This document shows positions 47,801-60,400 of a stretch of 64,000 nt of DNA, in pieces; the stretch's first letter is position 1; every line of letters begins with the position of its first letter. Source of the stretch: JBAZQS01 sp041645075 (GTDB taxonomy: Bacteria; Patescibacteriota; Patescibacteriia; 2-01-FULL-39-33); NCBI GenBank assembly GCA_041645075.1, contig JBAZQS010000001.1, positions 1 through 64,000 on the forward strand, written 5' to 3'. The notes below the pieces were generated by a model. That model was not told where the DNA came from. It saw only the letters and a list, made by a program, of their open reading frames with translations, and searched no databases. The translations under genes were made by a program, and so were the position numbers.

Positions 47801-48339
47801 ACACTTTCGTTGAACATGACAGTCCGTTTTCCGTGCCCGCCAGTTACGCGCCCTTGGCCGGCTCGGGCCTAGAATCCATTACCCAGAATTGCTTTTTGCC
47901 GGGTAGCGGGCCGAAAAATGCCGGTAGCGGCGCTTGCGTTTATCAAAATCAAAATAACCCGGAAGCCACGCTCACCACCGGCTGTGTCACCGATGCTGAT
48001 ATTGCTCTCGCGAATCGGGTAAAATTGCCCAATCCCGCTTCTTATGCCACGCTTTATTGCGATAGAGATGAAATTAACGGCGCTAAAAAATGCGGTCTTA
48101 ATGATAACGGCACTAATAATCCCAAAGTATATTGTATGGCTTTTCACGCGACTTCTACCAAGCCCGAAGTTAATGGCCGGTCGCAAAAAGGCAGCTGGGT
48201 TATCAGCCAAGACCATTCGGCTGTTCTATCCGATTTAACCGATGATAATGAGAATATAGGTAAAACCGGCTGTTGTTTTGGCAAATGTTTTGATAATAAT
48301 GGCACGCTTCTTAATTATAATGATGATATAGCCAAATAG
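44848..48339 (+). CDS. Giant surface protein with VirB2-like pilin N-terminus (1163 aa)
   Basis: A signal segment (ILLVVFLVIFLFLILPTTTWAQ) is followed by GIGLAETPLKVIIARIIQIV and two helices around FIWMTAGGDEKKIETAKK, a VirB2/TrbC-like pilin module almost identical to the start of the next gene's product. A Gly-rich linker (residues ~130-150) leads to Ig-like domains with SbsA-type starts (DPVESVYPANRQRDVPINTM; LQPPLLMNIDPIKDKEV). Residues ~696-811 hold three cysteine repeats of pattern WC..WGG.C. The protein ends with a Cys-rich segment. No C-terminal anchor is seen. Function unknown; a surface or pilus-like role is inferred. Confidence 0.85.
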   Translation: MFKSRPSLMQRSSITKILLVVFLVIFLFLILPTTTWAQNLDLGLESARGIGLAETPLKVIIARIIQIVLGFLGILTVILIMYAGFIWMTAGGDEKKIETAKKILRDAIIGLIIILAAFIIVSFILRGWETGGGGPGGRGPGGGPDLWGLGQDPVESVYPANRQRDVPINTMIAVTFKEKIKPSTICQIADTATRCNGEAIKRDARNNLNVEICKLTAGTTACETTGEFRKEDFAATKVYNNDDYTFVFITYQNDNRKYLGLEDKQNRVFQVTLNQGIMKADGSETVFKNSTNRMYRWSFTTNGELDLDPPEVQSTNAVLNPESIDNVSGIWPSPDERADTYVSAGVATRTQLMFTVGSGSFNQEIVASATPPAPVSPNTTNATLSGTYSGIGDGTVTVNIIGNAVSVAWPGVTQQYTSAYDSGLNVNIGPYGLNFRLNEVVAGSNSWTFNVVAPKTGDRVQFLDDNRVIRTYTIGRDTIVSAVAVNGDGGRLNTLKNIVTKILTDYGTIFQRCAVDPDLLCLETKTTGSATNRYAVKFLIQNTTAISTVFNAAVTAGQNILERITVNGIRDAYRNTKFQINFNEAVNPLVIDKILVKYDKDYNVANATEAANTAETSILNTATTTKIKYKITNKYRTVELTGNIECGVNACGDKIYCWPVNNKIDTNEDGTIDVLNDFAHKATYYEVETPAANLKKCGTANEGWCRTWGGTCAIDGPCGKAVPNAANQIVYYPKSIPTCVGDNDSWCEGSWGGTCNAALGNKCTRVVSGNLEIYKPSDKPEDWGICPTVNAGWCLAWGGSCLANAPCTKILASNKFYYPSLETPFSNGMTDMALNSFNGSFNYFQDPTNQRYYGLANGQEKNAYILNLAKPYYNPLDPSGSGFGDNFQWSFWLSDKIDLQPPLLMNIDPIKDKEVDNLLYKPKLNFNKVMSYGTLRAGWLYGQTIEERNKRYILLTPLRNGWAVGYNTNSSNDVDRRDGEPKYTHTFVEHDSPFSVPASYAPLAGSGLESITQNCFLPGSGPKNAGSGACVYQNQNNPEATLTTGCVTDADIALANRVKLPNPASYATLYCDRDEINGAKKCGLNDNGTNNPKVYCMAFHATSTKPEVNGRSQKGSWVISQDHSAVLSDLTDDNENIGKTGCCFGKCFDNNGTLLNYNDDIAK

Positions 48340-48372
48340 GCCATTAATTAATATTCTAATAGTGTATTTAAA

Positions 48373-48400
48373 TACCCTCTCCTCTATTGAGGAGAGGGTA
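48373..48400. repeat. Perfect palindrome between the giant genes
   Basis: TACCCTCTCCTC-tatt-GAGGAGAGGGTA followed by GGGTGAGGAGG. No T-run follows, so it is not a classical terminator; it resembles the CCCTCTCC..GGAGAGGG palindromic repeats scattered in many bacterial genomes. Confidence 0.7.
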
Positions 48401-48448
48401 GGGTGAGGAGGATTAAATTTCCTATTCCCATAATTTTCTAAATTCACG

Positions 48449-51400
48449 ATGACCGCGATTGTCAAAAAGAAAAAATTCATAGCGTTTGTCCTGATTTTGG
48501 TTTTGGCCGGAATTTTTATTCTATTCAATCCGATTTTGGCCCAAGACCAATTCGGCTTAAACAGCGCCGCGGGCATCGGCTTGGCGCAAAATGACCTTAA
48601 AACCACCATTGTCAATATCGTCAGGATATTTTTGGGATTTTTGGGATTGGTGGCCGTGATTTTGATTATTTACGCCGGCTTTTTGTGGATGACGGCGGGC
48701 GGTGACGAAAAAAAAATTGAAACGGCAAAAAAAATAATTTTAGGCGCGGTCATTGGCTTAATTATTATTCTGTCGGCGTTTGCCATTGTTTCTTTTGTTT
48801 TAACCAGGTTGGCGCCACCGCCGGCCGAGCCATGCGTGTCCGGGACAATCGTTAGTTGCGGACCGCAGGGCTGCGGCAGTAAAATTTGCGTCAATGGGAG
48901 TTGGGGCGTTTGTAATATCAACACCTCCGCCTGCGACTTTATTCTTAATAACAAATTAAGCTACATAAAATATTTCCGCTCCGATAAAATACCGGCGGCC
49001 GGAAACACTTTTTCAAATTGGACCAGAAACATCAGTTATAATTTTAGCGGCGTGGTCGGCGTGCCAAAAATAGATGATTTGTCGGTCGGCGCTTACGCGC
49101 GAAATAGAGGCGGCTTCATAACCGATACGCGATTATATAAAGTGGAGGGCTTTGACGGCACAGTTTTTACCGACTACGGCCCATTTAATCCAAATCAAAC
49201 CCCCAACGAAGAATTTGACACCCAAATTGCTTGGGACACTTCGGCTTTGAATTTGCAATCAGAATGGAAAATAAAAACTCATGTTGTGCCAAGCGGTATT
49301 GCCACGCCATTTGAGTCGCCGGCTATTAAAACAAAAATTAGAGCGCCCAACTGCTTCAACGGCATCCAGGACTCACAATCGCCTTATGGCGAAACCGGCA
49401 TTGATTGCGGCGGCAACCCGGCCAGCCAATATTATTGCGGGGCGTGCGGGGGAGAAAGTTGCAGCAACGGCGGCGACAGCAGCCAATGTCTTGACGAAAA
49501 TTGCGCCACCAGCGTCTGCCTGCCAATTAATTGCCTGTGCGCCCAAAATCCGATTATTGATTGGATTGAGCCCGATAATGGCGCGGCCGGGAATTATGTC
49601 ACCATCGGCGGCCGCTATTTCGGCAATTTAAAGGGCGCGGTTTATTTTGGCAATACCCGGGCTAATTTGGAATTAAATCCCGAATGCAACAGCACTTGGA
49701 CCAGCAACCAGATTATCGTGGAGGTGCCGGCCATCGCGCAAAACACTTATCAGGTGACGGTCCAGACCCATCAGGATTTTGGCGGTTTAACCAGCAACAG
49801 CAAGGACTTCATTCTTAATAATATTGTCCGGCCCGGCCTTTGTAATGTTTATAATTTGGATATTTATACGGATAGAAATGTAAAAATAAACGCCGGCTCG
49901 GCGAATCAAACAGGCCAGCTTATCGGCGCGAATTTTCCGACCACCGGCCTCAAAAATGTTGTCTGGAAATTTCTTCCCACCAACACCACCAGCACCGGTT
50001 CCAATTGGGCCATAGATAGAGCCCGCGACTTGGTGCCGGAGAACAAGAGGGGGATGACCAATTTAAATGTTTATAACGGCGCGCAGTATAGTAATCCGTT
50101 TAGATTTTTAGTCAGTCCGGGCGGGATCGGCGACCCCTGCGGTTTTGCCGATGATTCGCCCGGCATTTGTTCGGCGGCAGAGGTTTGCCAGACCGGCCTG
50201 GAATGTAATATTTTGGCTACTCCCACTAAGCCGGCTTGTACTTGCCAATCAGCCGCCAATTTTTGCAATAATAACGGCCAAGTGGAAGGCACGGAAGAGT
50301 GCGACGGCACGGCTTTTAAAGACAATAAAAATCAATGTTCAAATTATCCCGGCTTTACCGGCGGCGCGCTATCCTGCAACCGACAATGCCGACCAGACAC
50401 CTCGCAATGTGTCAGTGTTTCCACCACTAACATACCGGCGGGCATGGGTATATTCACTTGGTCGTTCAATACGATAATCAGCCCGCCCACGCCGTATAGT
50501 TGCGGCTATGACCAATATGGCGCCTGCAGTATAAGCGGCTGCGCCACGGGCCAGAGATGCGAGGTTCAGGGCAATAGTGACGAATTTATTGAATTTTATA
50601 ATCCGACTGGCTACACCGTTAATAATTTCGGCGCCTGGTTATTGGTTATCAATAAAACAAATACTTCTACCATCTCAAATTTTTTGCCGGCGGGCGCCAG
50701 CGCTTCAATTCCGGCCAGGGGCTTTTTTGTTTTGCCGCGAAGCGCTCAATTTGGCTTGCCGCCCGCTTACTCGGGAGCCGTAACCATTAAATTGGTGCGG
50801 TCAGCCAACACGGCTTATGATGATAAAATTACCTATGGCGGTCCCGGCAAATTGCCCTTAGCCATTGCCCCAACTTCTTTGGGCCGGAAAATTGACGGCC
50901 TTGAAAGTAGAAGCATATTTTCCGATCCCCTTGTTTTTACTGATTTTTCTGTTTTTGCCCGTTCCACTAAAGGCGTCTCTAACAGCGCGGAACCAGCCAA
51001 AACAGGCGCTCGTCTACTTATTAATGAAATTTCCGTGGGCATTGACCCTTGCACTTGCCGGCCAGCCGCGCTCGCTACCTGCGCCAACGGCCTATTGGAT
51101 GTGGGCGAGATTTGCGATCGGGTGGGCAATGAGGACGTATTCCAGCGCGGCACTGGCCTTTGCTCGGATTATAATATCGGCTCAACCGGCCGGTTATCCT
51201 GCCGGAATTGCCAGATTGATAAGAGCAGTTGCCAAGGTCCTTTAGTCGATATCACCCAAGCGGCCATTGGTATGTACACCTGGTCGTTTAATACGATTAG
51301 CCAATCGCCATTTCAACGGCCTTATGTGGTGGAGGACTGCAGTCGGACAAGAAGTTGTGATGTCGGCGCTAAAATGGCCAGCCCCACCCCCTGGAGCGAA

Positions 51401-54400
51401 GAATGGAATCAAGTCAAGCACCCCAATTTATATATTCCTCAACCATTGGCTTGCGTGGACGCGGTTATCTCGGCCAGGTTCAGCAATCGTATGAATCCAG
51501 CCACCATAAATAATAACACGGTTATTGTTTTAAAATGCGATAATACTAACGGCAAAGATTGCCGGAAAGTTAGCGGCGCGGTTGAGGTATATAAAGATAA
51601 TAACAATTTAGATTATGATATTTTTAAGTTTACGCCGACCGCTGATTTGACGCCCAATGCCTGGTATAAAGTGGTTTTAAAGAGCGAAGAAATCAAGGAT
51701 TATGTTGGTTTAAAATTGGATAATAAAACAACTTTATTAAGTTTATCAGAGAGGTATTGCGCCGAAATTACTTATAACGGCGGGATTACCACGGACAAGG
51801 ATTATTGCTGGAATTTCCAGACCAGGCCAAGTAACGTCAAATGTAATCCGGGTTGCGTGGAATGTTCGCCCGACCCAGAGCGATTTCGTTATAGGTTTGA
51901 AGCCAAACCATTTAAGGCCAATTTGGACAGCGAGGACAATGTTTGCTTAATGCTTAATTCTTGGAATTATCTGTGGAATTGGAGCACTGATAAAAGCGAT
52001 AAAATTTTTGTTTATAATTTGGCAAATCAACCGGTCGCCACGGGCATTGCCTTAAAAGAAACGATTTATGATGCGCCCGATAAATTTGCCAAAGTTATTA
52101 CCCAGTTAGAAGTTAATCCAAACAAAACCGATTATTGCCGCGCCTATATTGATTTGACTAATTTGGTGGTGATTGAGGACCAGTCCTGCGACAAGGGCAC
52201 GACTCAAAGCCCCAGCCCTTGGATTATGTCAGAAGACGCCTGTTTAAACGGTTTGATTTCGGCGCGCTTTAATTTGCCCGTAGCCGATGAGACGGTTAAA
52301 TCCTCGGGGAATTTAATTGTGGAAAAATGCGGCGGCGTAAAAGACGAGGCGCTCGCGGGCGTAGGATGCGAGAGACAGTCAGTTAACTCGGCGCAGATAC
52401 ATATTTTCCCTTACAGCCATCTTCCGCTTAGTGAAAACTTAAGAAACTTAATTTTTGAGCAAGGCCTTTCGCCCGCTTTTCCCGAGGGCTTTCTCATTAA
52501 TCAAAGTGAGAATTTTAATCCCAACACCTGGTATCGGGTGATTCTTCTTGGTGGCGATAATGGCGTGCGGGCCTCAAAGATAATAACCTTAGCCGATGGC
52601 ACAGAAAGTGATACCAACGAACCGCAGGGGAAACTCTTAACGCCCAACCCCAATACCCGCACCGATTATAATCAAGATGGTGAAGATGATTATATCTGGC
52701 TATTTAAGACCGGCAGCCAAATCTGCGAGGTAGATTCAGTTGAAGTTGCGCCGGCCGATAAATTTATGAAATATACTTACGAAACCCAGGTTTATAATGC
52801 TTTTGCCCAGGCCGCGAATTGCAATGTGCTTAATTCCTGTAAATACAATTGGCAGTGGCGTTCAGTTATAGAGCCAACCGACAACAGCAACTCGGGCGAT
52901 AGTATTGCCACCATTAAAAACGAAAAGGATCAGCCGAGTATTTGCGTGGGCAAGGGCGGTGAGAAAATCGGGCCTACTTTGGTTGACCCAGTCCAACTCG
53001 CTTCCGCGGTAGCAGAAGGTGAGACCAATATTAAGGCCATAGAACCGGGGAAAGACCTCGTTCATCCAAATCAACCGGCTTATGGCGCGAAATGGGATTA
53101 CGGCCATTTGCAAATCGGTTTTCCTAAGTTACGGATAACGGATTATAAACCCAAAGGCAAGATATTATGCACTAATGAGAATATTAAAATTACTTTTAAT
53201 GAGGATGTCAAAAGCAGTTCAATCCGCGTCACCAATCCAGCTTTAAGCGCTGATAATATTAAAGTGTATAAATGTGTGGGTGATGGGGTTTGTGTAAAAA
53301 AAGGATTAATCGGTTACTGGAATTTTGACGACGGAGATGCAAAAGATTCTTCTGGAGCAGGCAATGATGGTATTAAGAAAAATGGGGTAGTTATATCTCC
53401 TTATGCAGAGAAAGGGATGGTTGCGATTTTTGACGGGGTGGATGATTATATTGAAATACCAAATACAAATACTAGTCCATTAACTGATAAAATAACAGTT
53501 TCTGCATGGATATATTTTAATGATTCATCTTTTACAACTCAGCAATGGGTGGTGAATCAAGGAAGAGATTATTATGGTTCTGGATGGGGAATATTGTTAT
53601 ATAATGGAGCATTGAGATTCAGTGTTAATACAAATAATGCAGATGATGGAAGGGAAATTACTATCGCATCTCCGGTTTCTTCAAGAAGATGGTATTATGT
53701 TACGGCTGTTTATGATTCAATTAATGGGGCTAAACTTTATATTGATGGTGTTGAGAAAGCAAATGCATCTGCGAAAGGCAAGATTGTCTATAAGTATAAT
53801 GAAAAAATAACTTTTGGTGTAATGGCATTTTATTCTCCTACGTATTTCAAATTTAGCGGGATGCTTGATGATGTGAGAATTTATAATCGTGTTTTGAGTG
53901 ACACCGAGATAAAGGAATTGGCAGGGTCAACGCAACAAAACGCAACTTGCTACACTAATGATGATTGCCCCACCTCTCTTGATGATATGCCTTTGAATTT
54001 AAAGGTAAATTATCCGGCTTATGTTTACGGTTATTCTTCCGGTGTTTGGACGCCTGTTTGGACGCCGGAGCTTTCGAAAGAATTGGACTTATCTATTGTC
54101 AATGCGCTTGAGCCCAAGGCCAAATATCGAGTGGTGGTAAATGGCGGTCCGGCCGGCCCGATTGCCTGGAATACAAATCAATTGGGCGATTTGAATTATA
54201 ATGTCGGCAATGGCCGCGGCGAAGAATGCGAACCCGGGCTCTATCCTTGGAAGGTTTTATCCGGCTCTTGCGAAAACGCCTTTTACGCGCTCCAGAAATG
54301 TGTTTTACCTTATTATTACAATTCGTGTCCCGATCCAGCCAATCCCAATGATTTAAAAAATTTAATCAAAGAATGCAACCGGGGTGAAGCTTATTGCGAC

Positions 54401-57400
54401 CAAAATTGCCATAATACGGGTAACACCAATATTGCTTCCTGCGGCGATGGCATTAAAGAGTCGTCGCTTGAAGAGTGCGATGATCGCAACACCATAAACG
54501 GCGACGGCTGCAGTAGTAATTGCCTTTTAGAGGGTTCGGATCAAAAATATGGCTCTCTTTGCGGCAACCAAAGAATACAAACAGGCGAGAGTTGCGATGA
54601 CGGCAACACCGCAAACGGCGACGGCTGTTCTGATAAATGCTTGCCAGAATCCGGCCGGCCAAACGGTTCACGGCCAAACGCGCCCATTTGTGGCAATGGC
54701 AAGATAGAAATCGGCGAGGATTGCGATGATGGCAATAAAGTTAATGACGATGGTTGCAATTTCCGCTGTTTAAATGAGGGTTCAAGCGGTGGCGCCAGGT
54801 GCGGCAATAATGTGGTGGAAAAGGGCCAGCCCACTAGTTTCTCTTGGACTTTTGCAGTAGACCAAAGCGCTGAAACTTGCGTGCCAGTAGTATTTAATAT
54901 TAGTAATTGTCCTAATGGCATTTGGGAGGCGGTGGTGGGCGTTAACACTACCATGAATTTAAATAATTTTGCGATTTGCGAGCATGATAATACAGTTTTT
55001 AATAATGTCGCTTTTGGCAATAGTTTATGGGGTAAGATTTTAGGCAAGATAAAATTAGTCGTAAATAAATTTACCAATAGAAAATCCGTCTTTGCCGGAG
55101 TTGGCGATCTTTGTGGTAATGGCTGGACGATTCGACCCAATGGTGAATTTGATATTTTGGAATATAGCAGTACGGATAATCAGAAAATTTTTGATTTTAT
55201 TAAAAAAGCGGATTGGGCTGGTGGTCATGAGTATAAAATTGTGGGAGATATAAACCGCAACGGCGGGTTTGATGAAGGAATTGACACCCAGGCCTCGGTA
55301 ATAATGAGAACGCATGGCCGTTGTTGGATTGAAGGCGCAAAGATAAACGTCTGGCCCATGGGCGAGGAAAAATATAATGATACTTTTTTCTGCTACGGCG
55401 AAAATTGCGGTAAGCGAACCGTAAGCTTATATGATGATGATATTTCCGCCGATTGGAACACTCTTTTTCCTTATTTGAAATATAATGATATTGCCGTTAG
55501 CGACCCCCTCAAACCGGGTAACCAGCATTTGTATCAGGCCTGGGCTTTAAGCACCAGTAGTGATTTATTGAAATCAAATATCGCATGGAGTATGAGCAAT
55601 CCGAGTTATGTCAGTCAGCAGGATTTTAATTATTCTACCGGAGTTGGCGATGGCAATAGAAACAAATGGTTCACGGGCGGTAATGTGGGTGGCGACGGCT
55701 ACATAACCGCCAAAGTCACCTCTGATTCTAATATAGACATCGGTAAAGCCACAGCCACGACCACAGTCAAAGTGTTTTTATGCGAAAATCCCTGGCCGTC
55801 GCCCGAGAATTTTCCTTATTATGATTCTGCTAATAATTGCAAGACCAATAGCGGTGGCTGTGTTAATACCAATTTTGAACTTTATTATTGCCGTGATAGC
55901 GGGGCGGCCGGACCAGATGGCGATTTGCCGGCGGTTTATGACCCGGTGGTTATCGGTTATAGCGCTCTTACCCCGGCCAGAAATGTCAACGATTTAATAA
56001 AAGAATTTATATTTACCAGGCAGTTTTCCCTAGCCGAAGCGACAAGAAATATCAAGCAGACGATTACGGGCGATAAGACCATTACCGATGTCGGAGATGG
56101 TAGAAACGGGTGTTATATTCAACCTGGCTACGCCGTGACATTTATCGAAAGTGATAGGTGTGATTTTGTTTATGAAATTAATTTTCCCAAATCAGGGGAT
56201 TATTATTTGCTTTTAAAGACCGCCAACGACAATAACTCGCTTGAAAAAGCGGGTTTGGATATCAATCATGAAATGGACATCAGGGTAGATGGCGTGATTA
56301 AGGGGACAATTATCGCCAAAGCCAGCCTGCCAAATAATCCCCAGACCAATATAGTCAAATTATCCAATATTTCGGCTGGGAAGCATGCCATAAAAATTGA
56401 CTGGACAAATGATTTTTATTGTTCCGGTCCCGGTGGCGCTTCGTGCCCGTCCTGGACTCCTATAGATACGGTCACCGGTGAATATAAATATTTTGATTCT
56501 AATTTAAGAATTTACAGCCTGGCTTTGGCCGAGGGTTCAAATGACGACGCCATTGGCGTCAGAGTCGTGGCTAACAGTAATCATTTTTCACCGCTATTTT
56601 GGTATCGGAAATATTTTGACCCAAATAATCAGGGCAGTCCCAGCGGCCTGCTCGCCAATGATTATCAGGGCGTCAGAGAGGGCCGGACGGTTTATGTCAA
56701 TGCCGCCGATTTAAATGATAATAAGAAAGAGATTTATAGCAATGTGTACTTGCTTTCTTATAGCGCCGCTGCCGATGCCATTACCAAAGATATTTATAAT
56801 GGCCTGCTGGCTAATTTTCATTTTAATGTACAAAATCCGTTTGGCGTCTGCAGCGCTGACGCCACCTATAAATGCTTGACCGACACCAACTGCCAGCAAG
56901 CCAATAAGGGCTATTGCTTATTAAATTACAGCCAAGGCGGTTTGCCCGACTTCGGCGTCTGCAGTGATGATGCCACCTATGAATGTTTGACTGACACCAA
57001 TTGCCAAAAAGCCAACAAGGGCTATTGCTTGTCGGATAAAGCCAAGTTAACCCGAGACACCAAACGGCTGGCCGACTTGCAATTCATTAATTCACTTTTG
57101 GCTACTTATAATAATACCAAGAGATGCAATAACGACCATTCGCGCTTATGTGCCGGCGACTCCGGTTGCTATGGCGGCGGTTCTTGCGGCAACTATTATC
57201 CGAATTTATTAGCCGGTTCTTATATTGTCGGCCGAACCTTTAGCGCTTGGCCGTCTTGGCAGGCGACTTTGGGCAACACCATTGGCTCGGCTTTGCCCAT
57301 TGACCCCCTAAACGGTTTTAAGGGCTGTGGCGACCAATATGACAAAATCACCTGCTGGGATAATTTAAATAAATTAATGCGGTGTCCGGACGAGACGACG

Positions 57401-60400
57401 TATGTTTATACTTATTCCTCAACGGCGATAAACGGCAAAAGCGAAACCAAGAACATATTTGCCCATCGGGAATATGCTCCGACGCCAGCCGCTTCCTGGC
57501 AGCCGGTTTGGAGCCAGGTTGAGTACATGAAGGATAATCCCGATCCATTCAAAGATCCGTTTACGAATTTCAGCGTTGCCCAGATGTGCCAACCCACGCC
57601 GACTTGCGGCAATAACACAATTGAGGCGGGAGAAAATTGTTACAATTGCTGGGCCGATGCCGGCTGTGGCAATAGCGCGCTAAATGCGGGCGAAAGCTGT
57701 CAACGAAGCGTTGTTGCCGGTGTAGAAAATTGGTCGTGCCGTTGTCCGGATAGCGACCGTATTCCCTATGCAAATGATAAAACCAAATTAATATCTGATG
57801 GATTTCCGGACGTGGCTTGCGGCGGTAAAGCGAGAGATAATTGTCCTTATGTTTTTAATCTTGATCAAACGGATAGCGATAGCGATGGCATTGGTAATGC
57901 TTGTGATAGCTGTCCGACAAGTGCCAATGTCGATCAAAAAGACAGCGATCGCGACGGCGTGGGCGATGCCTGTGATAATTGTGTCAGTAAATATAATTTG
58001 CGAGTAAATGGAAATCAGCCGAATTCTGATGGCGATAATTTTGGCGATGCCTGTGATAATTGTTCGACCGTGGCCAATAATGATCAGACGGATGCCGACA
58101 GCGATGGCGTGGGTAATGTGTGCGACAACTGTCCGACCATTAAAAATCAAAATCAAAATGATATTAATCGCAATGGCCGGGGCGACGCTTGCGAGGTTTA
58201 TGTTGCGAGTTATTGCGGCAATAGCGTTGTGGAAAATATAAATACGGGCGGTTATGGCAGTGAGGTTTGCGATGAAGGAGCCGATAATGGCAAGCCCAAT
58301 CGTTGCAACAGCACTTGCACCGGAATTTTTTCCACTTTCTGCGGCGATGGCCAAATGGTAACTGGTGATAATGAACAGTGCGACTGCGGCATTGACCCGG
58401 CGCGTTTGCCCGTGGGACCGGCCTGTACGACTTCATGGCCGGCAGGAGCGGGCTCGCGTCCGACCTGGGATACAGTCAGTTTTACTACGATTAATGGCGT
58501 GCCGCCGGATTTGTATTCCACCGATCAAAAAACATTATGGTATTGCAGCGCCGGTTGCCAACAAACCCGCCAAGACAGCCGTTATTGCGGCGATAGCCGG
58601 GTTGATAGCTTAAACGGCGAGCAATGCGATTTAGGAGTACAAACCGGTCTGACAGACACCACCTATAATTATGACTATGGTACCTGCAATACTCAATGCC
58701 AGAGGACTTATTGCGGCGATGGCAAAAAACAGGACCCTAATGGCATGGGCCGGGGCGGTCCAAATAATGACGGCAAAGAAGCGTGCGACGGCAGTGATTA
58801 TGGTTCCGGTGGCCAGCCAATTGGTAAGACGTGCAATAATAATTGTCAAATTGTGGCAAACACCGTAAATGTAAATTTAGGCGTTTGTGGCGATGGCGTC
58901 AAACAAACACCGAATACCAGCGGACTCAATGAAACTTGCGATGAGGGGGCTTTAAACGGCCAACCTGGCCACTGCAATTCAACTTGTACCGGAGTTTTAT
59001 TAGATCAATTTTTATATTATGGCCGTATTCATTTTGGAGAAATGTGTGATGGCACGGTTCATGCTTATTTAGCTACTTATAGCCCATTAATATTAGATAG
59101 CGGTTGGTTAAGTATGGCTTCAAAACTTGATAACGCCATGTTTTTGGTTAATCAAAAAAGCGATGATCCTTGCTCTAAGGGTTCGGATACCCCGGTGCCG
59201 GCAGGATATAATGTCGTGGGTGGCATTCATTTGGGCGACAAGGAAAGAGACGTGGCTTCGGACAATTCTTACTGCTCTTTTATTGCGGCTGTTGGTTATA
59301 ACGGCACGGCTTGGAATACGGCCATGGGAACGGCCGGGACGAATTTAGAAGGACCTGGTTGGGTGAAAATCGCGGCTAAAGACGATTCTATTAAATTAGC
59401 TATGGTTTATGGGGTAAATCCCGAAAGTCCGCGCGCATCATGTCCGTCGGGCTATACCGAACAAGGGGCCATATTTGTTGGCTTAACGACTGTGACTGAT
59501 AATCTGCCTCGGGCGTACATTGGTGGGACTTCCATAAGCAAGGGCTGGGTTTCTTTCTGTGTGAAAAATAATATTCCGGCGCAGACGAAATTCGAAGTGG
59601 GTCAAAGAGATGATTGCAGCATTGTCCAGGCAAATCGTTATTCTTGCCCGGCCGATTATAAAATGATTTTCGTGTCCACTTCGGGCAGTAGTAGTAATGA
59701 TGGTTTAAGTGAAGCCGACCCCAGAGCCACCTTAGACCAAGCGCAAGCCGTGGTCGCGGCCAATCCTTCAGAGCCGGGTTATTGTATTTTATTAAAAGGC
59801 GGAGATACATTTACTACTTTTACCTCTCATGGTACAGCAGTTGAAACGGGCGAAACTGATGTTAATTCGCATTATGCATTTTTGTGGAATATTAATAAGC
59901 CGTTGGTTATGAAGTCTTATGGCGCGCCAAACGCGATTTTACAGCAACCATCTGCCCAGTCGGCAACTATGCCGCCCGCGGCCATTGCTATCGCGCGACC
60001 AGAATCAAGCCCGTTGACTAGCAAGGTTATTATTTCTAACCTAACTTTTAAAAATTGGCAGGCCCGGGTTATTTATATGTCTAGTGTGAGGAACGTGGAG
60101 ATAAATAATAATATTATTGAAGGTGCGGGCACAAAACAATTAGGTGATAATGGCGGAGTTTATGGAGATGGAGTTATCTACCCCGAAGATTCTAGTGGCA
60201 TAGTTGTTGATGGCAATCAAATAACCGATTCACTTAATAGGACTGGTGATAAGTATGATGATATCCATGCGGTGTATATAAACAGATCTTCCAATATTGA
60301 AATAAAAAACAATACGATTACCAATATTTCTGGGCCGGCTCTCAAGATGGTTAGAAACCAGACATCCGATATATCAATCCATGATAATACTCTGAATTAT

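Noticed and set aside
57788..58354. Long minus-strand frame opposite the calcium repeats
   Set aside because: It is the periodic mirror of the repeated GATxxCGATxGC-type codons of the giant gene; no start signals.
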